From: Isoetes taiwanensis
Taxonomy: Eukaryota; Streptophyta; Lycopodiopsida; Isoetales; Isoetaceae
Assembly (NCBI GenBank): GCA_021234155.1
Contig: JAJEKV010000013.1
Location: forward strand, 22,806,162-22,870,161
DNA: 64,000 nucleotides
Reading direction: 5' to 3'
Within the stretch, counting starts at the first letter, position 1. The number at the start of each line of letters is the position of its first letter. Both the position numbers and the translations under genes were made by a program. Positions 49,832 to 60,782 of the stretch are shown here, piece after piece. The notes under the pieces are model-generated. The model searched no databases. It had not been told where the DNA came from and was given only the letters and a program-made list of their open reading frames with translations.

Positions 49832-50816
49832 GACAGAAGGAGGAATTGGAATGGTCGACATATTATTACAGAGCAAAGTATTAATAGCCAAATTCATATG
49901 GAAGATCCTACAGAAAGAGGTGAAGTCTCCAGGTATGCACCTCATCAACCAGGCTCTATTAGCATCATGTAAGCATAGTAAGCCCTTCGTCAAAGTCTCA
50001 CTCCCATGGTCACTCTTTTTTTATCTTAAGCCATGTAGAGAAGCTTCTCCATTCCTGAAGGGATTAATTTCAGTTTGGCAAATCGTAAAAAAACTATTTA
50101 CGCTTGACATCAACAAATTCGAAGCAGAGACTTCCCCTCCGTGGTGGGTACCAGTGGTTCTGCACAACAAACAGGGCCCCTTAGGTATGGTGGCTGATGC
50201 AAGGATCGTAAAAAGGTGGAAAATTTGTGGAATAGATTCTTGTGCTCAATGGTACAAGGGAGAGCAATTAGTCAGTTGGGCAGGATTTCAAGTACGGTTT
50301 GCCTTAAAGGACGCAGACAAAATAATATGGGAATGTGTGGCCACAGTACTTCCAAACACTTATAACTACAGGAGATCAAAATCCATGGGTTTTGCACCCC
50401 GCGATTTTGCCAAACAAGTTTGTGAAATCAAGTTATAGAAGCTTGAGGACTAAGGGTTTACTTCCAATACCAACCAAATGGGAACTAGTAATCACGGAGG
50501 AAAACCTTAAAAAACATCCGGAGATGCGTGGCGAAAATATCTTCCCCTGGATAAATGCTTTCCCTCCGCAAGAATACACATGGTTCCAAGGGTCAATCAA
50601 CTAGTCTCAAAATGGGACAATAACGTCAGTTCAATATGCCCCTTGTGCGAGGCCGAACAGGAATCCATAGAACATTGTCTGGTGGAATGTGAGAAGCTGC
50701 AAGTAGTATGGGCATGGAGTCTGGATAGCTTTGAATACCCGTTAGGCACCAAGGAACTGTTGTTGGGAATCCTTCCCCTAGAATGGTGCGCCATGAAGAA
50801 GGTGGCCTTTCATTAG
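49782..50816 (+). pseudogene. LINE ORF2 C terminus with zf-RVT-like knuckle
   Basis: The open frame 49782-50438 begins with the RT-connected segment IAWWKCKRDKTEGGIGMVD. It continues in another frame (50335-50604) with KFVKSSYRSLR and WFQGSIN, and then in 50580-50816. The last part carries the zinc-binding pattern CPLCEAEQESIEHCLVEC (50638-50691), typical of the zf-RVT domain that closes plant LINE ORF2. The 3' untranslated part runs from about 50817 to the poly(A) tail and contains AATAAAT near 51117. Confidence 0.85.
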
Positions 50817-51156
50817 CTAGGGCCCAGACAATCTGGGTCAATATGGAAAAGGAGAAATGCCTTGGTCTTGATGAAAATCAAGAAGACATATCACCACATC
50901 GACTTCTACATATAGTACTTGAAAAACCCCAAAAAATTCAAAGGGCTAGCCTTCGAGGGTGAAGAAGCAAGAAAAGGTCGAAATATGGGGAACCTACCTA
51001 AGCTTACACTAGGAAGTACAAGGGAATAGTGCAAGAAGGAGCCATGTAGCTATCCTCATCTCAGATTTACGGATGAGTACACCCCGCCATGTGGCTTTGT
51101 ACCATTCCTTTAAAAAATAAATAAAGTCTATTTTTATCTCTCAAAAAAAAAAAAAA

Positions 51157-51172
51157 CACATGGTTTCAAACT
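51157..51172. repeat. LINE target-site duplication, right copy
   Basis: This 16-bp copy directly follows the A14 tail and is identical to 44830-44845, which defines the insertion. Confidence 0.9.
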
Positions 51173-51208
51173 CATCCGTAATCATCCATAAGAGGGCCAT
51201 CAGCATGC

Positions 51209-51577
51209 ATGAATCATCGGCTCTTTAAATCTGCTCAGCCCTCCTCACAGGGCCTTCAATCTGACCTCACAGAGCCTTCAATCCGAGCTCTGTCAAACAC
51301 CGATTTGAACCCATTGATTCCTAGACTAGCCCAAACAGAATCAAACCGGTCTGCACCTCTTTGCACCATCGCCTTATTACCACCCTCAAAGCCGCTGAAA
51401 GCTTTCTCAAATCGGATGTTGCAGCCGCTCAAAGCTGAAAGCTTTCTCAACCGGATTGTTGCATGCCGTCCATACCTCTCTGCCGAACAGAGTACAGATG
51501 TGCCCATGAGCAGATCAAAGACGCCTCTTTTTATCTCCGAGACAAGTAATTCCGTGTACTCCCTTTTTGAGTGCTAA
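51209..51577 (+). CDS. Unrecognised 122-codon frame with internal repeats
   Basis: This frame, starting MNHRLFKSAQPSSQG, was joined to the H4 upstream region before the LINE inserted. It contains two internal tandem duplications: a 22-bp one at 51243-51286 (CTCACAGGGCCTTCAATC-like) and one of about 35 bp at 51387-51460 (GAAAGCTTTCTCAA twice). No domain is recognisable. The repeats make a chance frame plausible; a small Ser/Pro-rich protein cannot be excluded. Confidence 0.2.
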   Translation: MNHRLFKSAQPSSQGLQSDLTEPSIRALSNTDLNPLIPRLAQTESNRSAPLCTIALLPPSKPLKAFSNRMLQPLKAESFLNRIVACRPYLSAEQSTDVPMSRSKTPLFISETSNSVYSLFEC

Positions 51578-51838
51578 GGAACAAAGCCAATCTACTCTAA
51601 ACCGGCCCTGATATATTTGTATAGCAATATCAACCCTTTTAATTTGAGATTATCCGGTGTGGCCAAAAACGTTTTTGGAATTTTTTTAAGATTGATTTTC
51701 TAAGGTATAAGGGTTTTTCGCAGCCGGAAATAATTCCCGATTTCCAAAAATCGAAGAGGTTTTGCCCGTATCATTTTTTGCTTTTGGATTTCGTTTGGCA
51801 CCGCGCTTATCCAGTCGAGAGGTTATAGTACTATATGG

Positions 51839-53220
51839 ATGCCATGCAAAATTCACATGCATATGAGCTTCACGGTGGAGCAAAGGTATATTGTGATTTC
51901 TTATTACATCGGTGTAAATGTTGCTGCTCCTTTATGAGGTTAATTCATATTCTTCTTTAGCCGGCTGGTTATACTGTAAGATTAAGTTTTTTTAACTTCT
52001 GTCGTGCAAGTGGATGCACTTCACAATAAAGCTTGGTTCTGGCATCGGATCCTTCTGTTCTGGAAGCATACATCCAAGTTTGGTTTATTGATAATCGTCT
52101 TAGGATATAACAGGTCGTAGCACCTTCTGGATTCTTAGGCCTGATTCCTTTTTATTTTTTATTTATTCGCAGATGGCTGTGCCAGATTTATGGTTTGCTG
52201 GATCAATAGTAAAACTATAATGCATTTCTTAAACAATCCAAGCTGTCAAGCAAAGGATCAGTCCTATACACTAGAAGTAATTGGGATATTGTTTAGGTCA
52301 TCCCTTTAATCTGGTTGCCGTAAAAGTGCAGGCAGGGTCTGCTCTTTAATCATAATCTACCTGGTAAGGTTTTTTTTTAACTCTTATGCTCTGTTATAGA
52401 ATCAGAAAACTGTGCTTGCTTTATGTCATGTAATTGCTTCTAGGTTTCAAATATTGTGGTTGCACATCCAGGGATGATTTTGGAAGGCAGTTGTGTCTTT
52501 ATCTTCAAGTCTTTCTATTGTCCGACTCTTAAAATTGCTCTGCTTGGATTTGTAGACAGTGCCTATGCAGGTGCATTCTGGGTTCTGTCGTACCTTGATG
52601 CTGTGGAAAAAGACCACGAAATTTTAAAGAGCATTGCATCTGAGATCATGCGAAGAAATGGGCGGAACTTCTTGCCAGAATTTCTTGCCGAGGAGCATCA
52701 CAGAGATTTGGCTATAGCAGGTTGTAGCTCTCAAATCCATCAGAAACGCTTGGTAAGTTAGGTTTTTATGCACTTTTCCTTTTTCTTTCGATTTGGCAGC
52801 AGCGAAGTTGGTAAGCATGCACCTATGGCAGTTGAATTCTTACAGAGAAATGGCTGCAAAGCCCGTCAACTATTTTATGCTGAAAGGGTGCATGTTCAAA
52901 ACATGGACCACTGATGTGGTGCATCAGTCTGCATAGACCAGTCTATGCAATCCTTATGCAGGTTTCTCTCATACAACTCCGCAATTTAGTAGGGATTCTG
53001 AAAGATCCATGCCTATTGCTCCAAATTCTAGAAGATTGGGTTCATTCATAACGTGAACTTTATGCCTTTTCATTATGGGGCTGCTTCGCTTTATTAGGTT
53101 CTACAGGTACTATAGGAATGGGAATGGTGAATCAGGATGAACAAAGTAAAAGGAAAGGAATAAAGAAGCTGCTTCAAACCCAAGTAGCAGAGGTTGTTTA
53201 TGCAGGCATTTGATATCTAC
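51839..53220 (+). CDS. Candidate exons of an unrecognised gene
   Basis: Several plus-strand stretches look like exons. 51839-51884 starts MPCKIHMHMSF and ends AAG before GTATAT. About 52011-52112 reads DALHNKAWFWHRILLFWKHT. 52444-52752 is open over its whole length between a TTCTAG acceptor and a GTAAGT donor, and includes GFVDSAYAGAFWVLSYLDA and RNFLPEFLAEEHHRDLAIAG. About 53100-53205 reads DEQSKRKGIKKLLQTQVAEV and ends in a stop. The long middle exon is the best supported. I do not recognise the protein, and the exon phases were not all reconciled, so this may be a decaying gene. Confidence 0.3.
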
Positions 53221-53490
53221 ATAGTAGTTATTTAGCTTTCACTGATCAAATAATTATCCAGTCTAGATCACCATTATCTAGCAAGAGGCAATTACGATGT
53301 GTGGAGAATGGAGAATGCCTCTTTTCCAGCAGCAGTAGGCTTCTTGGCAATGCATGTGCAAGTCCAATGTTATGAGCATCTATTTCTAGCCATTGTACAT
53401 GTTGACATCATCTTGGAGCCATAAGCACTCCGCATTTTGTTCTCCTTGATGTATCTTTATTGAATCCTACAAATACAAATATCCCATGTT

Positions 53491-53603
53491 TTGATCTTAT
53501 TCAAAGCAGTTTCTATAGTTCCATATGCTCTTCATTTTTTATAGGGTTTTGATCTTATTCAGAGCAATTTCTATAGTTCCATATGTTCTTCATTTTTTAT
53601 AGG
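53491..53603. repeat. Tandem duplication, unit about 56 bp
   Basis: TTTTGATCTTATTCA-AGCA followed by TTTCTATAGTTCCATATG-TCTTCATTTTTTATAG occurs twice in a row with three mismatches. A shorter array of AGAACTGTTTTTT follows at 53760-53802. Confidence 0.75.
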
Positions 53604-53849
53604 CCTTGAATGGTGTGAAGTGGGCATTCTCTTGGACATCGTTTGGGTCATGACAACTCAGGGTTCTGCACTTTTTTCTACACATCCATATTCTTATTGC
53701 TAAAGTTGCAAATGATTGAACTCAATGAGTTAAGACTTTAGAACTGTTTTTTAATCATTTCAGAACTGTTTTTTTAGAACTGTTTTTTAGAACTGTTTTT
53801 TAACGTCTGCAATTACTGAGCCCTCAGTAGTCATTATCTCCGCTTGTCT

Positions 53850-54730
53850 AGTATCATCATTACTGCAAAGGTTTTTCCCTTGAAAACCTTTCGAGGCAGG
53901 GGTTTTTTAATCCTAGTAGCAATGATTGTACTAGCCCATTGTATGGGTCCCATGACCTATTGGTCTCCGTGGACGTTAAAAAATCTATTCTATTCTATTC
54001 TATCTATTAAATGTTTATGCAGCGGCTATTATCTCTCAGATTGTGGAGAATATGTGGGATAAAGTAGGTATGCATGGGACATTTACTATATCTTTTATTT
54101 CACTGACAGGTTTTTGGCGTTAATAATTGCTCTTTAATGCATGTTCTGTGTTTTTAAAAAGGATAATGCTTTGATACCTGGAGGAGTTTCTTAAAGAAGA
54201 AAAAAGACAAAGACAGAAATGTCGATAAGGGAAAAAAGCTCCATGCAAAGTTTTCACTTTTGAAAACCTTTTGTACTTGGTGCCTTTTTACAAAACAAAG
54301 GCAGCAAACTCAGCTTATGACTAGCATGGGTTTGTCTCTTTGGCTCCCCCTCTATTATATCGAATAAGCTGGTATATGTCATTCCAGAAAACTGATGTGA
54401 AGAAATTTGTTTATTTTTCAGTTCGAAGATATCTAAGTAAATTGGCGCTCTTTTTATTATGTGAGATCTCTGATCCTTTGAGGTAGAGGCTGAAGCTTTC
54501 CCTTTTCTGGCTATAGTAGGATGTGTAGCACCTTGATATACATGCCATGATTTCGAAATTGCTTCAAGTCCTATTTTCTGGCTAATCCAGGTACAAATTT
54601 ATGTTAGATTATTTAGTTTGGCATTGCTTTGATGGATGGGTTAACTGGAAGGAGTTGCCGTTACAATACAAGTATTATCAAAGTTGCATTTCGTGTTATG
54701 ATTTTTGTTATACTTGGTTGGTTTGATAGA
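53850..54730. other. No recognisable gene
   Basis: T-rich, intron-like sequence with one 72-codon plus-strand frame (53844-54062) that has no known motif. Confidence 0.4.
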
Positions 54731-54740
54731 TTTATGAAGC

Positions 54741-55323
54741 TTGAGCTTTGGCATCAAGTTTGTAGTCTCTAGACCACTACCTTATGCTATGTCTTCACAT
54801 GTCCCTCCACCTTCCATGGCTTCACTAGTGGGTCCACCTTCCCGTCTTAGTCGTGCCTCCCTTCCTCGCTTCCCTTCCAGACCACCATTCCTCCCTTTGT
54901 CATCGTATGTCCCTCCACCTTCCACGGCCGCCCCAGCTAGTTCATCCGCCCATGCACTATCTAGTCTTGTGTGTGACATTCCAGTCCCTCCAGCATCCGC
55001 ATCTTCCATGTTCCTTACCTCTGCTACACCATTGTCTCCTTGCACTTGTACCATTTTGCCTCGTTGGCATACCCAGATGTCGCACCCTCCCTTGGTGCAC
55101 TATCCAGACCTATACGGTGCACCAGATTGACATTTGCGAGATGGCCTCTATGTTGAGAGATACCACTGCAGACATGCTTGCTAGCTTGGCTTCGTCACCA
55201 GGTGTCATCATTTCTTGTGATACCCTTGATTCGCCAGATGTGGTTGCATTTATACCATCTTCCAGTCACCCTCACGATGATACAGTTTCTCTTCAGAACA
55301 AATTTCATGGACACACCGCTTGA
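54741..55323 (+). CDS. Unrecognised Ser/Pro-rich reading frame
   Basis: A 129-codon frame (54741-55130) is dominated by Ser, Pro and Ala (for example SHVPPPSMASLVGPPSRLSR). An overlapping frame continues to 55323 and contains SCDTLDSPDVVAFIPSSSHP. The phrase TCCCTCCACCTTCCA with CGGCC/TGGCT recurs at about 54801 and 54909, so part of it is repeated. Minus-strand frames across the same DNA are its Gly-rich shadow. It could be a linker region of a transposon protein; no domain is visible. Confidence 0.25.
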
Positions 55324-55377
55324 TTGCTGCGTCCCGTCAGATCGAGCGAAGGGGTTCTTTGTCTGAGACATGATGAT

Positions 55378-55456
55378 AGGGGTAGAGGTAGGGGAAGGGT
55401 AGGGCCGGAGGAAGGGGAGGGGCAGGGCGAGGTGGGGGGGCGGGTGTAGGGGTAGG
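55378..55456 (+). other. G-rich tract with quadruplex-forming potential
   Basis: About ten runs of three or more G occur within 80 bases on the plus strand, separated by 1-5 bases, including one run of eight. This meets the usual sequence rule for G-quadruplexes. It separates the Ser/Pro-rich frame from the copia LTR. Confidence 0.7.
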
Positions 55457-55756
55457 TCATAGTAGGAGAAGTGGAGGCAGAGGCAGAGATGCATGCAGAT
55501 CCAGGTGACATGGAGCATCATATGAGCATGCATGGACTTGTCACGCCATACCCCCCGGGAGGATTGGGCGAGCTCCGCTGCAGGAGGAGTGGGTGTTTGG
55601 CGGGGCCCGAGGGCATGGCTTCATCTTTCCTTACCAGCGTGGTGCTTTCTTCGATAGTGAGATTTTTGTTCCCTTGCGCGGATGGGCAAGTGAGAGAGGG
55701 CGAGAAGTCCTTGCACCCCTTTGGTTGAACATTTCGATAGATCTCAGGCTCGAGGA

Positions 55757-56262
55757 TGTTAGAATCAGAGCTTGGGGTTTGAACCCAAGTATACCAAGAC
55801 TCTGTCTCCTTCAAACCCACCCGCTCCTAAACTTGCATACACGCACTTGTATCTGCACTTAGCTCATTATTTTCTATCACCATCATTCATCTATATATTT
55901 TCTCATCAACCTGGATATATCCACTTGTCAAATCGTGCATGCCCTTCATATAGAAAGTTTTCCAACTTGCCTAAATAATAGGATGCCCTGCTGTCCTTAA
56001 GTTCCAGCTGTAGTTGACTTTGACCCGTTTGACCAGTCAAAACCCTAAGTGGCGGGCAGGGGGTATCAAGCGTTTTCTGGCGGCCGTAGCAACGTCTGGG
56101 TAGTACCTGCCCACCACTTTTCAACTTCTATGTTTTTTTCTTGCATTCACTACCACTGCTTCTCATGAATGCTTGTATGAATCCTCATTAGCCTAGGGGA
56201 GCCAAGATGTGGTCACTAATCCCCTTATATGCTCGAATATCACATGACACATAATTTTAACA
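55757..56262 (-). repeat. Copia 3' LTR
   Basis: In element sense the repeat starts TGTTAAAATTATG and ends GATTCTAACA, giving TGTTA...TAACA inverted ends and a length of 506 bp. It directly follows a polypurine tract. Near its end is a small hairpin, CTTGGG-loop-CCCAAG. Only one copy is visible in the window, so the borders rest on terminal motifs and the adjacent polypurine tract rather than on comparison with a partner. Confidence 0.7.
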
Positions 56263-56560
56263 TTCCCCCTTCATGTGATATTCCATGTTGTCACAGTGTA
56301 GCAAACTTCTTAATTCCACAAATCTGGACACTGGTAAGGCTTTTGTAAGTATATCTGCTCGTTGATCTTGTGAACTAACATAAGTTAAATGCACCTGATC
56401 CTTCTTTACCATATCCCTGATAAAATGAACCTCCATATCAATATGTTTTGATCTTTCATCTTTGAATTGGGTTTTTGTCATAGCAATACAACTAGTATTA
56501 TCACAATAAATGATTGTTGGTCCTCTTTGAGCAAATCCAAATTACGCCATAAGCCTTCTT
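56257..56560 (-). pseudogene. Copia RNase H C terminus
   Basis: The frame (start 56481) reads KHIDMEVHFIRDMVKKDQVH then VSSQDQRADILTKALP, the conserved end of copia RNase H (RSKHID...FIR and ADILTK). Its TAA stop falls at 56257-56259, inside the first bases of the 3' LTR (GGGGAATGTTAA), which fixes the polypurine tract/LTR junction. The more upstream RNase H part is recognisable only in pieces. Confidence 0.85.
56263..56272 (-). promoter_or_regulatory. Polypurine tract of the copia element
   Basis: In element sense AAGGGGGAA directly precedes the TGTTA of the 3' LTR. It is the expected primer site for plus-strand DNA synthesis and overlaps the last pol codons. Confidence 0.75.
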
Positions 56561-56846
56561 TCCCAAATAAGTTCCTTAGTCAATGAGGGGCTCTTTGAGT
56601 TGTACTTCGAAACAAAGACTAGATAAAGCAATGCTGCTTTGCTTCTTGCACTTCCAAACAAATTTGGGGCTCCACCTAATAAAATAACATACCCCAAGTT
56701 GATTTTTGTTTATCTAAATCTCCTCCCTAATCAAAGATCACAATAAGCCTCTGCAATTGCAAGTTGGTTCCATTAAATACTATACCAAAATGCATTGTAC
56801 CTTTCAAGTATTTGAGAATCCTTTTTCTTTGCATTCCGATTATCCT

Positions 56847-57982
56847 TTACCACCTTGTCATTGTACCTATTGAGAATATTAACTTAAATGCAATGTCGGG
56901 CCTAGTACAATTGGCTACATAGGACAAACAACCAATCAAACTTCGTAAAGGTATTTTCTCCATTTGTTTGCTTTTACGTTTTACGTCTTTGGGCTCATAT
57001 CTGCGGTAAATTACGTGATCGGGAACCATAGGAGTATATGCCATATTGCAATCTTCCATATGAAATTTCTTCAACATGTTTTGAATATGCCCTTGTTGAC
57101 TCAAAGCTAATATCTTGTGATTTATGTCCCTGTAAAACATCTATGCCCGAAACCTCTTTAATTCTCCAAGATCACTCATTTGGAATCGTTTCTTTAAGAT
57201 ATCTTTGCAATGATTTAGTACTTGAGTTCCCTTTGATATCATAATATTGTCATCAACATATAAAGCGATAATGCACCGGGCATCTCCCATTTTGAACCTA
57301 TAGATATTACCATCATAATTGAGCTTATCAAAACCTTGTTCTACAAGATATCCATCCATACATTTATACCATTCCCTAGGAGATCTGTTTAAGACCATAG
57401 ATCCGCTCTATTCAACTTCCAAATTTTTCCTTTTTCCTCTTCAAACCCAAAAAGTGTGGTCTTAAATAAATTTCCTCCTCTAATTTAGCATTCAAGAATG
57501 CTGTACTTACATCCATATGATGGATTTCAAGGTCACAAGCATTAGCAATAGCTAATAACATTCTCAAACTATTTATCTTTACCAATGGTGAGAATGTTTC
57601 ATCAAAATCTTCCCCTTTTTTTCTGTGTAAAGCCCTGTGCAACAAGTCTGGCTTTGAATTTCTTAGTATTTTTGTCTACTCCTGGTTTTATTCTATAGAT
57701 CCACTTACTTCCAACTATATTCTTATCAGAAGGAATATCTACCACCGTATAAGTGTCTGTTCTTTTGAATGCTCTCATTTCATCTTCCATAGCACATTTC
57801 CAGTTCTTTCCATTCTTATCTTGAACTGCTTCCATATAATTTTGTGGAATCTTGTCTGTTTCAAGTATCAAAATGTCAAATACAGTATTAATTTCTCCTA
57901 CCTGAGATCTAAGTCTTTTACTTTTCCCAAGTTCAGTTCTACCATGAGACTCTAAATTATGTTTGGCTTCTTCTGCCAACAT
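56847..57982 (-). pseudogene. Copia reverse transcriptase (RVT_2)
   Basis: Four open frames carry the copia RT signatures in order. 57982-57602 has DEMRAFKRTDTYTVVDIPSD, VGSKWIYRIK and FKARLVAQGFTQ. 57645-57412 has DETFSPLVKINSLRMLLAIA and DVSTAFLNAKLEEEIYLRP. 57398-57141 has FKMGDARCIIALYVDDNIM with the catalytic YVDD intact. 57140-56847 has YRSIGCLSYV-like LRSLIGCLSYVANCTRPDIA. Frame changes and a gap separate the frames, so the protein cannot be made as sequenced. Confidence 0.92.
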
Positions 57983-58048
57983 TTGAGCTTCTGTTCGTCT
58001 GGGTTTTCTTTTTGGTCTATCAGTTTTATCAACTTCTGCCTCTTGGTG

Positions 58049-59110
58049 TTAAATCTCTTGCTCAGCACTTGATTCCACTTCTGGCTCAACAACATTACTT
58101 GGAATCATTTCTGACTCATTATCAGAGTCACTCAAATCTACCTGCTCCAATCCTTGAGTTTTTTCCTCTTCACTTATTGATTGATTTACTTCTTCAATAC
58201 TATCTTTCCTTTCACTTTCACATGGATCTTCAGTATTTATCTTGGGAATTTTCCTATAAAATTCATTTTCATTGAAGACCACATCTCTACTCACTATAAT
58301 TTTTCTTCTAGCAGGATCATATAATCTGAATGCTTTCGAGTTAGAATCATACCCTACTAGATAAGATATGTATGCTCTATCATCCAACTTTTTCCTTAGT
58401 TCTTCAGGCACATGTACAAAGCATAAACACCCATATGCTTTTAATCTATCATAAGAAGGTGACTTACGGACCAAAAGCATTTACGGAATTGCACCTTTAA
58501 TACTTGATGAAGGTAACAAGTTTTGAATGTAGGCGGCCGTCTTCACTGACTTCATCCCATAAATAATTTGGTAAGTCAGTACTTCAACATGGACCTCACG
58601 ACATCAAGCAATGTTCTATTTTTCCTTTTCTCGCAACTCCATTTTGTTGTGGTGAGTATCTCTATGTCAATTGCCTCCCTGATTCCCCCTTGCACAAAAA
58701 GCTTTAAATTCATCGGAGATATATTCACCTCCTCTGTCGACCTTATGCACTTTATCTTCCTTCCGGTTTCTAGCTCGGTTTCAAAGATAAAAATAACTTC
58801 AAAGCATCACAAGCTTGGTCTTTTGTTTTCAAAATATAACACTTGGTTTTTCTCACAAATCATCAATAAAAACTCATGAAATATCTATGCCCACTCAAAC
58901 TAGTAACATTTATAGGACCACATAAATCTGTGTGCACCAAATCCAAAATACCCTTTGCTCTTTTGTGTGACCTTTTTTAAATGGCAATCTTGATTGCTTT
59001 CAAGTTGACAACCCCACATAAGAACTTTTCATTTTGTACCTTGGCGGATATTAATCCCTTTTTCTCCAAGTCTTTTAATTATTGCAGCATTTACATGACA
59101 TAATCTGTTA
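58049..59110 (-). pseudogene. Copia integrase region
   Basis: The clearest part, 58480-58049, reads RLKAYGCLCFVHVPEELRKK, LVGYDSNSKAFRLYDP and KIIVSRDVVFNE, the conserved C-terminal region of copia integrases, followed by an acidic Ser/Glu-rich linker. Further upstream on the same strand (to about 59110) degraded pieces of the core are visible: the HR-LCHVNAAIIK pre-integrase segment and TKWSCEKRKNRTLLD, corresponding to the usual PQQNGVAERKNRT. Stops are frequent there, and catalytic residues could not all be placed. Confidence 0.8.
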
Positions 59111-59632
59111 TGCCATATTTTCACATCTGAATATTCCACAAGATTAATTTCATGAAGATGCTCCATATCCAATCAAAGAGATTACCAACTCTTTTTGCCA
59201 ATAAACTTTAATTCACCATTAAGAAATACTTTACAACGGATCTCTGTTCAAACAATGCTTTATATCCCAAATCCACAAGCTGGCATACTGGATATGAGAT
59301 TTCTAACAAGACTGGGCACACACAAAACATCTCTCAATTTCTGTTTTTTTGCCATTTAAAGTCAAACAACTCTAAAACTCCGGTATCTTCTATTTTCTTC
59401 AAACCCCCATCACCAAGTTGCACATGTCCTTCCTTCTTTTTTTTTTTTTTTCCCAATCCTTAAGCATATGCAAGTCACACATCACACTTTTTTCCTCTCC
59501 CTAATCTATAACAACAAATTGGTTATTGCTTTTCCTTTGAAACTCGAAAGTTCACCTTCCACTACTATCTTGCTTTCCTACCACATTAATACTTGGGCCT
59601 CCTTTGAATTTTCCCCACCTCCTCACCCACCT

Positions 59633-60407
59633 CTATAAGTTTCTAGAATCCCCCTCGACCTCTTCCCTTTTTAGGACTTGGGCAATCAAAAGCAAATGCC
59701 CTTTGCCTTCACAATTGAAACATCTAAATTCCTTCTCACTATTGTTTGGACATTCACTCTTTAGGTGACCAAATTGTTTGCATGCATAACAAGGTCCTAC
59801 TTTCCTTCTTGGTAAGACCACCTCTTTTAGTCTTACGTATACAAGACCTCGAGGATTGATCAGCTTCCTCACATGTAATAGTAGATCGTTTCAAACTCTA
59901 TGTGATCATTCGATAGCATGCTCCTTGGAAGAGAGAGGCTACATTTAAGTAAAGTTGCCAAGTGACTATTATGAGATCTTTGCTCTTGCTAACGCAAGTA
60001 TTTGATACTTTGTTCATTCAAGATATTTCCAGCTCCCTCAAGATCTGCAATAATAGAATCAAATCTCTCCAAAAAGTCGGTCGGTTATCCTTCTCGAAAC
60101 AATTTCATCTTCCTTAATTGTTTTTTTCTAGCACATCTATTTGTGAAGAACTTTTTTGTTCATAGTGCTTTATCAAATAATCCCACATTTCCTTAGGCTT
60201 CATGCCTCCGAAGCTTCAGATTTAAAGCGATTTTTACCTTACACATGATTATGGCCTGGGCCTCCATAATCTTAACTTCATCTTCTACTCGGGAACTGGA
60301 GAAGTTGCCCTTGCGTGGAGACACACCTTCACCAAAGTTCCCCGCACAGTTTGAGCATTACTACTACTAGCGGCGGTTGAATTACACGAGCTAGTTGCAA
60401 CGCTCAT
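59633..60407 (-). pseudogene. Copia gag with CCHC zinc knuckles
   Basis: The probable start is the ATG at 60407 (MSVATSSC..., Ser/Thr/Asn-rich). KPKEMWDYLIKHYEQKS near 60200 matches the copia gag core. The frame 59872-59633 contains CYACKQFGHLKSEC, a complete CX2CX4HX4C zinc knuckle, and a second knuckle CFNCEGKGH that is cut by a single-base frameshift just before its last Cys; the adjacent frame reads FDCPSPKKGRGRG. Gag binds and packages the element RNA. Confidence 0.8.
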
Positions 60408-60606
60408 CAACTACCATCAAAAACAAATACCACAACTTTTCAAACTCCAAAGACACCTCTAATACCCTCCTTCATTTGAAATCCTCCATCTCCTTTAAAG
60501 ACTTCAATAGAGTTCAATAGATTTGGCCCGGCCAAGGTAGTTTCATTAAAGTTGGAATTCAAGACAAGTTGGAATAATTTTATATAGTATACCTTGGAGG
60601 TTATGT

Positions 60607-60716
60607 ATACCTCAATACTTATAGTATGGTTATGTGTATTACATAAGGTTATGTATACATGTGTATACTAGTATACCTCAATACTTATAGTACGGTTATG
60701 TGTATTACAAAAAGGT
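60607..60716. repeat. Tandem repeat, period 65 bp
   Basis: TATACCTCAATACTTATAGT followed by A(T/C)GGTTATGTGTATTACA occurs at 60607-60652 and 60672-60716, flanked by GGTTATGTATAC phrases. Confidence 0.75.
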
Positions 60717-60782
60717 TATGTATACACGTTGTATACTAACACAAACGGTTACAATAAGATAACAAGTACTATTATTCTTCTA

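Larger units (their letters stand above)
44846..51156 (+). mobile_element. Full-length L1-type LINE retrotransposon, decayed
   Basis: A 6.3-kb non-LTR retrotransposon lies between two identical 16-18 bp target-site duplications and ends in an A14 tail (51143-51156). The 5' untranslated part is only about 42 bp before the ATG of ORF1. Domains occur in the usual plant LINE order: ORF1 with a DUF4283-like region, APE-type endonuclease, reverse transcriptase, and a C-terminal zf-RVT-like zinc knuckle. Each region carries frameshifts or stops, so it is inactive as sequenced. It is oriented away from the histone H4 gene, whose start codon lies about 450 bp to its left. The clean duplication with a decayed interior implies an insertion of intermediate age. 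Confidence 0.9.
55757..60440 (-). mobile_element. Ty1/copia retrotransposon, 5' LTR not found
   Basis: On the minus strand the parts come in copia order: gag with zinc knuckles, integrase, reverse transcriptase, RNase H, polypurine tract, 3' LTR. This order, with integrase before RT, separates copia from gypsy elements. Beyond the gag start at 60407 I found neither a second LTR nor a tRNA-type primer-binding site (such as TGGTATCAGAGC), so the 5' end is lost or replaced by the tandem repeats that begin near 60600. Stops and single-base indels break the polyprotein throughout. A T-run of about 19 near 59440 looks like slippage. Confidence 0.85.
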
